This document shows positions 51,679-61,013 of a stretch of DNA of 64,000 nucleotides, one piece after another. Every line of letters begins with the position of its first letter. The stretch's first letter is position 1. Source of the DNA: Cellulophaga sp. RHA19 (GTDB taxonomy: Bacteria > Bacteroidota > Bacteroidia > Flavobacteriales > Flavobacteriaceae); assembly GCF_002813425.1 (NCBI RefSeq), contig NZ_PHUL01000001.1, positions 3,587,001-3,651,000 on the forward strand, written 5' to 3'. The notes under the pieces were generated by a model that saw only the letters and a program-made list of their open reading frames with translations, did not search any database and was not told the origin of the DNA. Position numbers and translations under genes: made by a program.

Positions 51679-54600
51679 TTATTCAGATGAATATTTCTTA
51701 TTAATTTCTGCTGCATACTTCCCAGGAGAAATATTATACCTCTCTTTAAAGATTTTAGCAAAATGCGTTCTACTTTTAAATCCTGTCATAATATACACCT
51801 CGTTTACAGCTAATCCTTTTTGACTAAGTAGTTCTGCTGCTTTTTTTAGACGATATATTTTTAAAAGCTCAAACGGTGTTTGGTTGGTAAGTACTTTTAC
51901 TTTTTGATAAAAATGCGTTCTGTTTAAATACAGCTCTTTAGCAAGGCTATTTAAATCAAACTCTTGATTGTCTAAGTTTTCTTCAATTAAACTATAGAGT
52001 TTTTCTAAAAAAGCATTATCGTTTCTATTATTTTTATTGTTCTCTTTAGTTAAAGGTATGCCAATTTGGTAACGCTCTCTAAGCTGTTTACGTGTAGATA
52101 GCAAAGCCTCTGTATTTGTAATTAAACGCTGTACATTAAATGGTTTTTTAATGTAGGCATCTGCACCATCTCTAATACCTTGTAAATGATCTTCTATATT
52201 ACTTAAAGCAGTTAGTAAAATTACAGGAATATGACTTGTTTTTAAATCTGATTTTATACGTAAACACAGATCCAAACCATTCATTTCTGGCATTTGCACA
52301 TCACTAATTACAATGTCTGGCCACTCATCTTCCATTGCCTCTAAACACTCTTTTCCGTTTCTAAAGGTTTTTACTTTAAAAAACTTAGACAATAATTTAG
52401 ATACAAAATTTCTCATTTCTAAATTATCTTCTGCATAAAAAATTAAAGAATCAGAAAAATCTCCTGTAGCAATAATTTTTGCTGGCGAGTTTTCTTGTAT
52501 TAACTTATTATTTACAGTTACTTCTTTTTCCTTAGGAAGGTCTAAATCATCTGGAACCTCTTTATCTGTTGGTAAATTATTTTTTACAATTGGTAGCCTT
52601 ACCGTAATCTCTGTTCCTTTACCAACTTCACTATCTGCCTTTATAAAACCATAGTGCATTTCTACCAAACGCTTAGAAAAAGCTAAACCTATACCAGACC
52701 CGCTAATATGAGCATTGTCTTCTTTTTGAGATTGATAAAAACGCTCAAAAATATGTTCAAGATCTACACTATCTATACCTCTACCAGTATCCTTTACAGT
52801 AACAATTAAATCTTTATCTACACTTTTGTATGATATTGTTATAACATCATCAGAGCTTGTATATTTAAAAGCATTATTTAATAAATTATTAAATACTTTT
52901 TCTAGTTTATCTTTATCTGCAGCTACTGTTATACTACAGTCTTCTTTTTCTACAACAAGCTTTTTAGAATCGTTTTCTGCTAAAAAATTAAAATCTATAA
53001 TTAGGTCTTTTACAAAACCATCAAAACTAAATCTAGAGTAATTCATTTTTAAGAGGTTGGCATCTGCTCTTCTAAAATCTAATACCTGCTCTATTAATTG
53101 TTGTATTTTTTTAGACTGCCTCATAACAAGATTCAGTTTTTCACTAGCATCTTCATTATTTTTAAAACGCTCTGATAATATATCTAATGGTCTAGAAATA
53201 AGTGTAAGTGGTGTTTTTATTTCATGAGATATATTTGCAAAAAACCGAAGTTTAGCCTCATTAACCTCGTTAACATTTCTCTTTTCTATTTTTTCTATTT
53301 CTACCTTGTGGTTTAAAGACTGTATTTTTAAAATAATACGCACTACAACATAAATAAAACATACGGCAAGCATTACATATAGTAGGTAAGCCCAAGTTGT
53401 TTTCCAAAAAGGAGGTAAAATCTCTATTTTTAGTTTTTTAGGAGCTGTCCATTCATTTAAAGAGTTAGACGCCATTACGCTTAACTCATATTCCCCTGGT
53501 TGCAAACCATTATAGTAAATTGTTTTTTGGTTAGACGGTACTTCTATCCATTGTTTATTTATAGGTAACAACCTGTATTTTATACTATGATTTTGAGTAT
53601 TAGAGAAATGTAAACTGGCAGCCTCTAAAGAAAAAACATTTTCATTGTGTTTTAATTTTAATGTATTAATATCTCCAATACGCTTATCTAACAATACCCT
53701 ATTATTTACTGTATCACCCGGAAAAATGTTTTTATTAAATATTTTAAAATCATCAAACTGTAATTTAGGTAAGTTTTCTTTGCTTGATATTTTACTAGGA
53801 TCAAAAAAACAAAAACCATCTAAACCAGAAAATAAAAATTTACCATTGTTTAATTTTGCACTAGCATACCAAAAATCTTCAAAAGGCAATCCATCAGACT
53901 TATTAAAGTTTCTAAAGCTCTTGTCTTTAACATTAAACTTACTTAATCCTATGTTTGTAGAAATCCACAGGTTATTATCTTTATCTGACTGAAGACCTTT
54001 AACTACGTTATTAGACAAGCCTTGTTTTTCTGTGTAAGGTATAAACTTAGGTTGCAAAGTACTACTTTCTAAAACGTGACTAATACCACCACCTTCTGTA
54101 CCCAACCAAAGCTCATCATTTGGCAATCTTATTAAAGATGTAACAAAATTGTTAGGAAGAGATAGGCTATCATTTTTATTGTTTGAAAAGTGTTTTACTT
54201 CTGCCTCATTTAAGTCTTTTCCAGAGTTATTTATCCTGTACAAGCCATCTAAATCTGTACCCAACCAAACATAGTTATATAACGGATCTACATATACTAC
54301 CCTTGACAATGTTGGTTTATTTTTTTTAAAGAATGGATTATTAAAAAGATACTCTACCTTTAGAATATCACCATCTTGATTTGTTTTTATTTTAAAAACT
54401 TCATCTACAAAAGCCATCCAAATGTTGCCATCCTTATCTTCTGCTATTCTTCTGGGTCTAATAAAATCATTATCCAAATCACTATTAATTAAAATCTTAG
54501 ATAGTTTTGTTTCTCCTTTTTTTATTCTAAAAAGACCTCTATTAGTAATTTGTATCCATAAATTTTTTCTGGAGTCTACAAAAAAACCGGCTACTTTACG

Positions 54601-55815
54601 CTCATACTCTTTAGGTAAATTAAAGGGTAAAGGCTCAAACCTATTAGTTTTTGTGTTAAACAAGCCCACACCTCCTCTACTAGCTGTAACATAAACCCTG
54701 TCTTCATCTAAAGGAGAAATAGAAGAAATATTATTAGAAAATAAACCGTATTTATAATTTAAGTCTGTATTGTAATTTTTAAAAGGATTTTCATCAACAT
54801 CAAACTTATAAATACCTTCATTAAAAGTAGCCACCCAACAACCCGTACTAGTTGCTGCTGCAATGGCACTAACACGCATTAAACCTTTTTCAAAATAAAA
54901 TGATGATGTCTTAGCTTCTTTCTTTTTTATAAAGTCTAAGGTATTATCTATACGAATTATACCGTTTGTAAATGTACCCAACCATAAATTACCAAGTTCA
55001 TCTTTAGAAATACTGTTAAACTGATTTTCGTTTAACTTTTTCTCTACAAATTTTAAAGAGATTGTATTATTTTCTTTTTGAAATTCAACAATAGAGACTC
55101 CGTTAGAACACGCTGCAATTATTGTCTTTTTATTCAGCTTTAAAATAGCTGGACTAGAATTAATGTGTTTACTTAAAACCTTTTTAAACTTTGCTTTTTC
55201 TATATTATAAAGCACTAAACCGCCAGAGGTAGCAAAAAGGTAGTTATCCTCATCTAGAGCTACCGCATCAAAAAAAGTAATTTCTTTATTGTCTGAGCTT
55301 CCTGGTAAAAAAAACTGATTTAAAAAAGTGTAATCATCCTTAAAAATTAAAATTCCGTTGCCCTCTGTGGCACAAAAGACTAACTTATGCTTTTTGTTTA
55401 TTAGAATTTTACGAACTACTGGCCCGTTGTTACCTTTGCCTAATTCTTTATTGGAGTATAATTTATTAAAAGCTTCTTTATCATAATTGTAAATAGAAAC
55501 ACCTTGGTCTGTACCAATCCAAATATTACCCTTTAAATCCTCATTAATAGTACGTACACGGTTGCTAGTTAATATATTTTGATCTAGCGTATTTTTGTAA
55601 ACCTTAAACTCGTACCCATTGTATTTATTTAACCCCTCATAAGTACCAAGCCATAAAAAACCTCTAGAATCCTCTAAAACAGAAGTTACTCCATTATGAG
55701 CTAAGCCTTCTGAAATTGTTAATTTTTGAGAATAATTAAGTGTTTTTTCTTGCGCATTAGAAACGCAAAAAACACACAAAAATAATGCTATTAATATGTT
55801 TACTTTTTTACCCAT
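51679..55815 (-). CDS. Hybrid two-component system sensor/regulator (HTCS)
   Basis: A 1378-residue one-protein two-component system, starting at the ATG at 55815 where a signal peptide begins (MGKKVNILIALFLCVFCVSN). Order: two propeller-type periplasmic sensor domains made of Reg_prop repeats (about 30-700; for example DSRGFLWLGTYEGLNKYN), Y_Y_Y domain (about 705-775), membrane helix (WAYLLYVMLAVCFIYVVV), HisKA (ISHEIKTPLTLIS), HATPase (DTGRGIDS, GSGIGLAFSKRLVEMH), receiver (IVISDVQMPEMNGLDL, phospho-Asp) and AraC-type DNA-binding end (YNISPGKY). HTCS proteins sense oligosaccharides of the locus and switch it on, so this is the likely activator of the SusCD operon and enzyme genes. It follows the isomerase by 56 bases and may share the gal operon transcript. 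Confidence 0.95.
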   Translation of the reverse strand: MGKKVNILIALFLCVFCVSNAQEKTLNYSQKLTISEGLAHNGVTSVLEDSRGFLWLGTYEGLNKYNGYEFKVYKNTLDQNILTSNRVRTINEDLKGNIWIGTDQGVSIYNYDKEAFNKLYSNKELGKGNNGPVVRKILINKKHKLVFCATEGNGILIFKDDYTFLNQFFLPGSSDNKEITFFDAVALDEDNYLFATSGGLVLYNIEKAKFKKVLSKHINSSPAILKLNKKTIIAACSNGVSIVEFQKENNTISLKFVEKKLNENQFNSISKDELGNLWLGTFTNGIIRIDNTLDFIKKKEAKTSSFYFEKGLMRVSAIAAATSTGCWVATFNEGIYKFDVDENPFKNYNTDLNYKYGLFSNNISSISPLDEDRVYVTASRGGVGLFNTKTNRFEPLPFNLPKEYERKVAGFFVDSRKNLWIQITNRGLFRIKKGETKLSKILINSDLDNDFIRPRRIAEDKDGNIWMAFVDEVFKIKTNQDGDILKVEYLFNNPFFKKNKPTLSRVVYVDPLYNYVWLGTDLDGLYRINNSGKDLNEAEVKHFSNNKNDSLSLPNNFVTSLIRLPNDELWLGTEGGGISHVLESSTLQPKFIPYTEKQGLSNNVVKGLQSDKDNNLWISTNIGLSKFNVKDKSFRNFNKSDGLPFEDFWYASAKLNNGKFLFSGLDGFCFFDPSKISSKENLPKLQFDDFKIFNKNIFPGDTVNNRVLLDKRIGDINTLKLKHNENVFSLEAASLHFSNTQNHSIKYRLLPINKQWIEVPSNQKTIYYNGLQPGEYELSVMASNSLNEWTAPKKLKIEILPPFWKTTWAYLLYVMLAVCFIYVVVRIILKIQSLNHKVEIEKIEKRNVNEVNEAKLRFFANISHEIKTPLTLISRPLDILSERFKNNEDASEKLNLVMRQSKKIQQLIEQVLDFRRADANLLKMNYSRFSFDGFVKDLIIDFNFLAENDSKKLVVEKEDCSITVAADKDKLEKVFNNLLNNAFKYTSSDDVITISYKSVDKDLIVTVKDTGRGIDSVDLEHIFERFYQSQKEDNAHISGSGIGLAFSKRLVEMHYGFIKADSEVGKGTEITVRLPIVKNNLPTDKEVPDDLDLPKEKEVTVNNKLIQENSPAKIIATGDFSDSLIFYAEDNLEMRNFVSKLLSKFFKVKTFRNGKECLEAMEDEWPDIVISDVQMPEMNGLDLCLRIKSDLKTSHIPVILLTALSNIEDHLQGIRDGADAYIKKPFNVQRLITNTEALLSTRKQLRERYQIGIPLTKENNKNNRNDNAFLEKLYSLIEENLDNQEFDLNSLAKELYLNRTHFYQKVKVLTNQTPFELLKIYRLKKAAELLSQKGLAVNEVYIMTGFKSRTHFAKIFKERYNISPGKYAAEINKKYSSE

Positions 55816-55871
55816 ATAAAATTTAGAACGTCTTTTCTTTGTTGAAAATACGGCAGCCCACAAGATAAAAA

Positions 55872-56633
55872 TTATACATCACATATTAAGAAAGATTCTC
55901 TTAAGGATTGTATTTTATTTTTTGATAAAGGCATAAACTCTTGTGCTACATACCCTTTAAAACCAGTGTCTACAATGGTTTTCATAACTGCAGAATAATT
56001 TATCTCTTGGGTATGGTCTATTTCATTACGACCAGGAACACCTGCGGTATGGTAATGACCAAAATACTTATGATTTTCTTTAATTGTTCTTATAATATCC
56101 CCTTCTTGTATTTGCATATGATAAATATCAAAAAGAAGTTTAAAACTAGTAGAATCTAACTTTTTGCACAAATTTACTCCCCATTCAGACGAGTCGCACA
56201 TATAATCTGGATGATCTACTTGGTTAAACAATTCCATTTGTAAAACCACATTATGCTTTTCTGCTAAAGGCAGTATTTTAGACAAGCCATCTATACAATT
56301 TTGCAAACCGATTTCCTTATCTAAACCATCATTATTACCACTAAAACAAATTAAATTTGTGTAGCCTGCCACTGCTACCTGTGGTATTAATTCTGTATAG
56401 TTTTTTATAAGTTGATGGTGATACTTTGGATTGTTCCAACCTTGTTCCAAACTAATTTCTGCACCATTACACATAGCACAATGTACACCGTGCTTAGCAA
56501 GTAAAGGCCAATCTTTAGGTCCTATTAAATCTATAGCAGTAACCCCTAGATCTTTAATTATAATTAAAAAATCTTCTAAAGGAGTGTCGTTAAAACACCA
56601 TTGACAAACACTGTGGTTTATATTATTTCTCAT
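55872..56633 (-). CDS. Xylose-isomerase-like TIM barrel protein (hydroxypyruvate isomerase family)
   Basis: A 253-residue cytosolic protein of the AP-endonuclease-2/hydroxypyruvate isomerase group. The metal-binding acids are visible: Glu in LQMELFNQ, the DIYHMQIQEGD segment, GHYHTAGVPGRNE and AQEF at the end. Proteins of this group isomerise or epimerise hydroxypyruvate, 2-keto sugars or sugar acids. Place in an operon with galK and galT suggests a role in galactose-derived metabolites, perhaps linked to the GMC or FAD oxidoreductases of the locus. The exact substrate is unknown. Confidence 0.8.
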   Translation of the reverse strand: MRNNINHSVCQWCFNDTPLEDFLIIIKDLGVTAIDLIGPKDWPLLAKHGVHCAMCNGAEISLEQGWNNPKYHHQLIKNYTELIPQVAVAGYTNLICFSGNNDGLDKEIGLQNCIDGLSKILPLAEKHNVVLQMELFNQVDHPDYMCDSSEWGVNLCKKLDSTSFKLLFDIYHMQIQEGDIIRTIKENHKYFGHYHTAGVPGRNEIDHTQEINYSAVMKTIVDTGFKGYVAQEFMPLSKNKIQSLRESFLICDV

Positions 56634-56672
56634 GGCACTATAGTTTACTTGCTAAACAGGTTTTATATTGTT

Positions 56673-57692
56673 TTAAATTAAATCTCTTAATCTTGTTGCT
56701 GCTTGTTCTGCTGTTATGTCTCTTTGTGGAGAACCAAACATCTCATAACCAACCATAAACTTTTTAACTGTTGCACTACGTAACAATGGTGGGTAAAAAC
56801 TCATATGCCAATGCCAATGACTATTATCTTTACCATTTGTTGGCGCTTGGTGTATACCACTAGAATAAGGAAAAGAAGTATTAAACAACTTATCATACGC
56901 CTTAGTAATTGCAGAAATTGCATCTGCAAACGCTGTAGCCTCTTTATCTGATAATTTACTAATATCCTGAGTTTGTTTTTTAGGTACAATCATAGCCTCA
57001 AAAGGCCAAACTGCCCAAAAAGGAGTAAGCACAACAAAGTCATCATTACTATAAATAATACGCTCGTTTGCTTCTATTTCTTGCTTTAAATAATCTCCTA
57101 AAAGGCTTCTTTTATTTTTAGCGTAGTACTCTTTTTGCTCCTTCTCTTTTTTTATAATTTCGTTAGGTAAAGTAGATTGTGACCAAATTTGTCCGTGCGG
57201 ATGCGGATTACTACACCCCATAACAGCTCCTTTGTTTTCAAAAATTTGAACATAATTAATGGTGTCATTACTACCCAACTCTACATATTCTTTTTGCCAA
57301 GTTGTAACAACTTTATTAATGTCTTCTACAGCCATATCTGCCAAACTTTTAGAGTGGTCTGGACTAAAGCAAATTACTTTACAAATACCTTGCTCACTCT
57401 CTGCCTTAAACAAACCATCATTAACAGAGAATGTTTTTGAGTCTGTTTGTAAAGCAGCAAAATCGTTTGTAAAAACAAAAACGTCTTTATAATCTGGATT
57501 TATTTCGCCGTTAATTCTAGTGTTTCCTGCACATAAATAACAATTAGGATCGTGCGCTGGCCTAACTTCATTAGAAACAGCTTCGTTTTGCCCTTGCCAA
57601 GGTCTTTTTGCCCTGTGCGGAGAAACTAAAACCCACTCACCAGTTAATATATTAAAACGTTTATGTGAAAAATCTTGTAAATCTGTATTCAT
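56673..57692 (-). CDS. galT: Galactose-1-phosphate uridylyltransferase
   Basis: A 339-residue Leloir enzyme that exchanges UDP-glucose and galactose-1-phosphate. I take the ATG at 57692 (MNTDLQDFSHKRFNILTGEW); an open frame goes 25 codons higher but would overlap galK and matches nothing. Zinc site CYLC (Cys51, Cys54), ALANINE-free family core GCSNPHPHGQIW with the His-Pro-His around 164-166 where His166 is the uridylylated residue, and a second half with HWHWHMSFYPPLLRS. It lies 23 bases after galK and is followed by the isomerase. Confidence 0.95.
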   Translation of the reverse strand: MNTDLQDFSHKRFNILTGEWVLVSPHRAKRPWQGQNEAVSNEVRPAHDPNCYLCAGNTRINGEINPDYKDVFVFTNDFAALQTDSKTFSVNDGLFKAESEQGICKVICFSPDHSKSLADMAVEDINKVVTTWQKEYVELGSNDTINYVQIFENKGAVMGCSNPHPHGQIWSQSTLPNEIIKKEKEQKEYYAKNKRSLLGDYLKQEIEANERIIYSNDDFVVLTPFWAVWPFEAMIVPKKQTQDISKLSDKEATAFADAISAITKAYDKLFNTSFPYSSGIHQAPTNGKDNSHWHWHMSFYPPLLRSATVKKFMVGYEMFGSPQRDITAEQAATRLRDLI

Positions 57693-57715
57693 TATATAAT
57701 AGAATTGTGATTGTG

Positions 57716-58864
57716 TTATTTTATTTTTTGTGTTCCGTCTGATAATTTTACGTTGTAAATAGAGCAATCTTTACCAAACTCTCTTTTAAAAAGACTTGAG
57801 ATTTCTTTTTTAAACGATTTAACTTCAGACTTTAAAATTAAATTAATTGTACAGCCACCAAAGCCGCCACCCATCATCCTAGCTCCTAAAATATTTGGGT
57901 TATTTTTTGTGTGGTCAACTAAAAAATCTAGTTCTTTACAACTTACTTTAAATTGCGTGCTTAACCCATTATGAGACTTGTACAACAATTCTCCTAGTTG
58001 CTTTATATCATCTGCCTTTATAGCTTTAGAAAACTCTTTAACACGTAAATTTTCTTCAATTATATACAATGCCTTTTGGTAATCTTCATCTGTAATATCT
58101 GACTTAATTGTATCTAAATCTGATATTGTAGCATCTCTCAAAGCTTTTATGTTAAGCTTAGCCGATACTTTTTCACAAACCTCTCTCCTGTCATTGTAAG
58201 CACTTTCAGATAGGTCATGCTTTACATTTGTATTAATTAAAAGCAGCTTATAATCTCCAAAATTAATTTTATATAATTTAGATTTTATAGTTCTACAGTC
58301 TAACAATAATGCACTTTTTTTAACACCAAACATACTAGCGTATTGGTCCATTATTCCGCATTTAACACCAGCGTAATTGTGCTCTGCCTGTTGTGAAATT
58401 AGAATCATCTCCTTTTTAGAAATACCTAACTTAAACAGTTTATTAAGTCCATAAACAACACTGTTTTCTAATGCTGCGGAAGAAGACATACCTGCACCAC
58501 CAGGAATATTACCTGCAAAAACAATATTAAAATTACCTAGTTCTATGCCTCGCTTTTTTATTTCTGCAACAACACCCAAAATATAGTTACGCCATCCTCC
58601 GTTCTCTAACGGAGAAACAGTATCTAAACTAAATTGATATGTCTCTTCTTTATTTAAAGCATAAACTGTAGATACTTTATTTTTACTTTTTTGTATGGCT
58701 AAAGCAATACCCTTATTTATAGCTGCAGGAAAAACAAAACCATCATTATAATCTGTATGTTCACCAATTAAATTAATTCTACCTGGAGAAAAAACCATAA
58801 GTGGTTTAGTTTTAAATGTCTGTTTAAAACTATTTTTAACCTCTTTTATTAACTTCTTATTCAT
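57716..58864 (-). CDS. galK: Galactokinase
   Basis: A 382-residue GHMP kinase that phosphorylates D-galactose. SPGRINLIGEHTDYNDGFV (26-44) is the galactokinase signature, GGAGMSSSAALE the GHMP ATP motif, and GARMMGGGFGGCTINL the third motif. It starts one base after the GntR gene stop, so the two are translated from one message. With galT and galE it completes the Leloir route for the galactose set free by the glycosidases. Confidence 0.96.
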   Translation of the reverse strand: MNKKLIKEVKNSFKQTFKTKPLMVFSPGRINLIGEHTDYNDGFVFPAAINKGIALAIQKSKNKVSTVYALNKEETYQFSLDTVSPLENGGWRNYILGVVAEIKKRGIELGNFNIVFAGNIPGGAGMSSSAALENSVVYGLNKLFKLGISKKEMILISQQAEHNYAGVKCGIMDQYASMFGVKKSALLLDCRTIKSKLYKINFGDYKLLLINTNVKHDLSESAYNDRREVCEKVSAKLNIKALRDATISDLDTIKSDITDEDYQKALYIIEENLRVKEFSKAIKADDIKQLGELLYKSHNGLSTQFKVSCKELDFLVDHTKNNPNILGARMMGGGFGGCTINLILKSEVKSFKKEISSLFKREFGKDCSIYNVKLSDGTQKIK

Positions 58865-58865
58865 C

Positions 58866-59864
58866 TTATAATGAGTTTCTGACTATTAAACTATTTGGGT
58901 TCTCTATTTGTATATTTTCATTAGACAAAATCATTTGTGCCAAGCGTGCTCCCATTGTATTAAAATTGGTAGATATTGTAGTAATACCACCTTCTACAAC
59001 CTCCTTTAAAAGGCTGTCGTTATAACAAATAATACCTATATCCATACCTAAAACAAGCTGTTGCTGCTGTATCTTTTTTAGTAAAAAAATTAGGCTTCTA
59101 TCATCTAAAATAAAATACAATTCTCCTTTGGCTGGCGTTCTGTTTTGCAAACTACTAAGTTGTTCTTGTGCTATTGTTTTTGTATCACAAAATGCATTAA
59201 AACCTTCTAATATTCCTTGTGGTTGCTTGTCTTCAGAAAACAACAATATCATTTTCTGATATTTAGAAATTAACGAAGCACTTTCTTGCAACCCACTAAA
59301 TACATTCTTTTTAAAATTTTGATAAATAGATGGGTATGAAGCTAACTCTTTATTAGTTTGGTCTAAAATATACACCTTATCCTTTGGCAACTTTTCTACA
59401 ATATGACCTATATTTTTAAGGTTAGCAGGCATAAGAACATAATAAGAATACGCTCCTATGTTGTCATAAATTAATTTGCTAAAAATATCTGGATTAAAGT
59501 GATGAAAAAAGATATCTACTTGCACATTATCTCCTAGGGTTTCTAAAAAAGAATTATATAAATCTTCTTTAAAAGAGTTTAGCTCATCAAATAGCAAAAA
59601 AACCTTTTGAGATACAGTAACATCTTCACTAATTAAGTAATACCCTTTACCTGCAACAGACTGTACTATACCACGAGTTTTTAACTCATTAAAAGCCATT
59701 AAAACAGTATCTCTAGACAGTTTATGTTTATCTCTTATACTATTTATAGACGGTAATTTACCTCCTTTTTTTAGCACACCGCCACGTATTGCTTCTTCTA
59801 TAGAAACTATAATTTGCTTGTACTTTGGTATTCCAGAATTACCTTTTATAGAAACTATACCCAT
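58866..59864 (-). CDS. GntR-family regulator with periplasmic-binding-protein-like sensor domain
   Basis: A 332-residue regulator: winged helix of the GntR type (about 8-78; KLPSINSIRDKHKLSRDTVLMAFNEL) joined to a LacI/PBP-like sugar-binding domain (about 85-332) instead of a FadR or HutC domain. This pairing is usual for sugar regulators of Bacteroidota such as AraR. It is first in the gal operon, and a perfect palindrome in the divergent promoter region at 59.90 kb is the likely binding site, so galK/galT and galE may be controlled together by galactose or a related sugar. Confidence 0.9.
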   Translation of the reverse strand: MGIVSIKGNSGIPKYKQIIVSIEEAIRGGVLKKGGKLPSINSIRDKHKLSRDTVLMAFNELKTRGIVQSVAGKGYYLISEDVTVSQKVFLLFDELNSFKEDLYNSFLETLGDNVQVDIFFHHFNPDIFSKLIYDNIGAYSYYVLMPANLKNIGHIVEKLPKDKVYILDQTNKELASYPSIYQNFKKNVFSGLQESASLISKYQKMILLFSEDKQPQGILEGFNAFCDTKTIAQEQLSSLQNRTPAKGELYFILDDRSLIFLLKKIQQQQLVLGMDIGIICYNDSLLKEVVEGGITTISTNFNTMGARLAQMILSNENIQIENPNSLIVRNSL

Positions 59865-59898
59865 AAGGCAAATATAAAATAAAAACTCAAAAAAACAA

Positions 59899-59914
59899 AC
59901 TAGTAGGTACTAGT
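59899..59914. promoter_or_regulatory. Palindromic operator between gntR and galE
   Basis: ACTAGTA-GG-TACTAGT is a perfect inverted repeat with seven-base arms in the 117-base gap between divergent genes. Its position, 35 bases from the GntR start and 68 from galE, suits autoregulation and control of both operons. Confidence 0.65.
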
Positions 59915-59981
59915 ATGGTTAATTGAAAAAAAATTCTTAATATAGCTACTTCAAACTAAATACAACTAAATTCAAAAAAAG

Positions 59982-61013
59982 ATGAAAAACAAAATAATAG
60001 TAACTGGAGGCTGTGGTTATATAGGATCTCACACAGTTATTGAGCTACTAGAAAGTAATTTTGAAGTTGTAATTTTTGATGATTTATCTAATTCTACAGA
60101 GAAAACAATTGACAGAATTTCACAAATTACAGGTAAAACACCAATTTTTGTAAAAGTAGATTTAAAAGATGAAGCAGAAACAAATAAAGTTTTTAAAGCT
60201 CATAAAGATGCATTAGCAGTTATACATTTTGCAGCACACAAAGCAGTAGGAGAATCTGTAAAGGAGCCTTTAAAATATTATCAGAATAATTTTTACTCGT
60301 TAATAAATTCACTTAGTTCACAAACTAAAAACAATATTAATAATTTTATATTTTCCTCTTCGGCAACAGTATATGGCTTACCAAAGACATTACCTATTAC
60401 AGAAAAAAACAAAACTAAGCGCCCTTTTTCCCCTTATGGCAATACTAAAAAAGTAGCTGAAGAAATACTAGAAGATTTAACAAATTCTGACCCTAATTTT
60501 ACTGCAATATCTCTACGCTACTTTAACCCTATAGGTGCACACGAGTCTGGCTTAATAGGAGAATTACCAACAGGTATACCAAATAACCTAATGCCTTATG
60601 TTACGCAAACTGCAGCAGGAATTAGAGAAAAACTAATGGTTTATGGTAATGATTACCCAACTAAAGATGGTACACCTATTAGAGATTATATACACGTTGT
60701 AGACCTTGCAAAAGCACATGTATTAGCCGTAAAAAGACTTGTTAATAAGGAGCAAGAAAAATCTTTTGAGTATTTTAATTTAGGTACAGGTATTGGATAC
60801 TCTGTACTAGATATTATAAAAACTTTTGAAACCGTAACTAACTCTAAACTTAATTATGAAATTACAAGCAGAAGAGAAGGTGATGTACCTAGATTGTATG
60901 CCGCTACCAAATTAGCAACCAAAAAATTAGGGTGGACACCAACAAGAGAGCTTAACGAGATGATTAGCTCTTCATGGAAATGGGAACAAAACGTAAGAAA
61001 AGAAAAAGAGTAA
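59982..61013 (+). CDS. galE: UDP-glucose 4-epimerase
   Basis: A 343-residue enzyme that interconverts UDP-galactose and UDP-glucose. NAD-binding motif GGCGYIGSH (9-17), the serine element SSSATVYG and catalytic Tyr152-x-x-x-Lys156 (PYGNTKK); NPIGAHESG and DYIHVVDLA are further galE marks. Start ATG follows an A-rich stretch. The stop overlaps the LacI start as TAATG. It is transcribed away from gntR-galK-galT. Confidence 0.95.
   Translation: MKNKIIVTGGCGYIGSHTVIELLESNFEVVIFDDLSNSTEKTIDRISQITGKTPIFVKVDLKDEAETNKVFKAHKDALAVIHFAAHKAVGESVKEPLKYYQNNFYSLINSLSSQTKNNINNFIFSSSATVYGLPKTLPITEKNKTKRPFSPYGNTKKVAEEILEDLTNSDPNFTAISLRYFNPIGAHESGLIGELPTGIPNNLMPYVTQTAAGIREKLMVYGNDYPTKDGTPIRDYIHVVDLAKAHVLAVKRLVNKEQEKSFEYFNLGTGIGYSVLDIIKTFETVTNSKLNYEITSRREGDVPRLYAATKLATKKLGWTPTRELNEMISSSWKWEQNVRKEKE

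Noticed and set aside
57693-57767. Longer galT start overlapping galK.
   Set aside because: The added 25 residues match no GalT protein; the internal ATG gives the normal family start.
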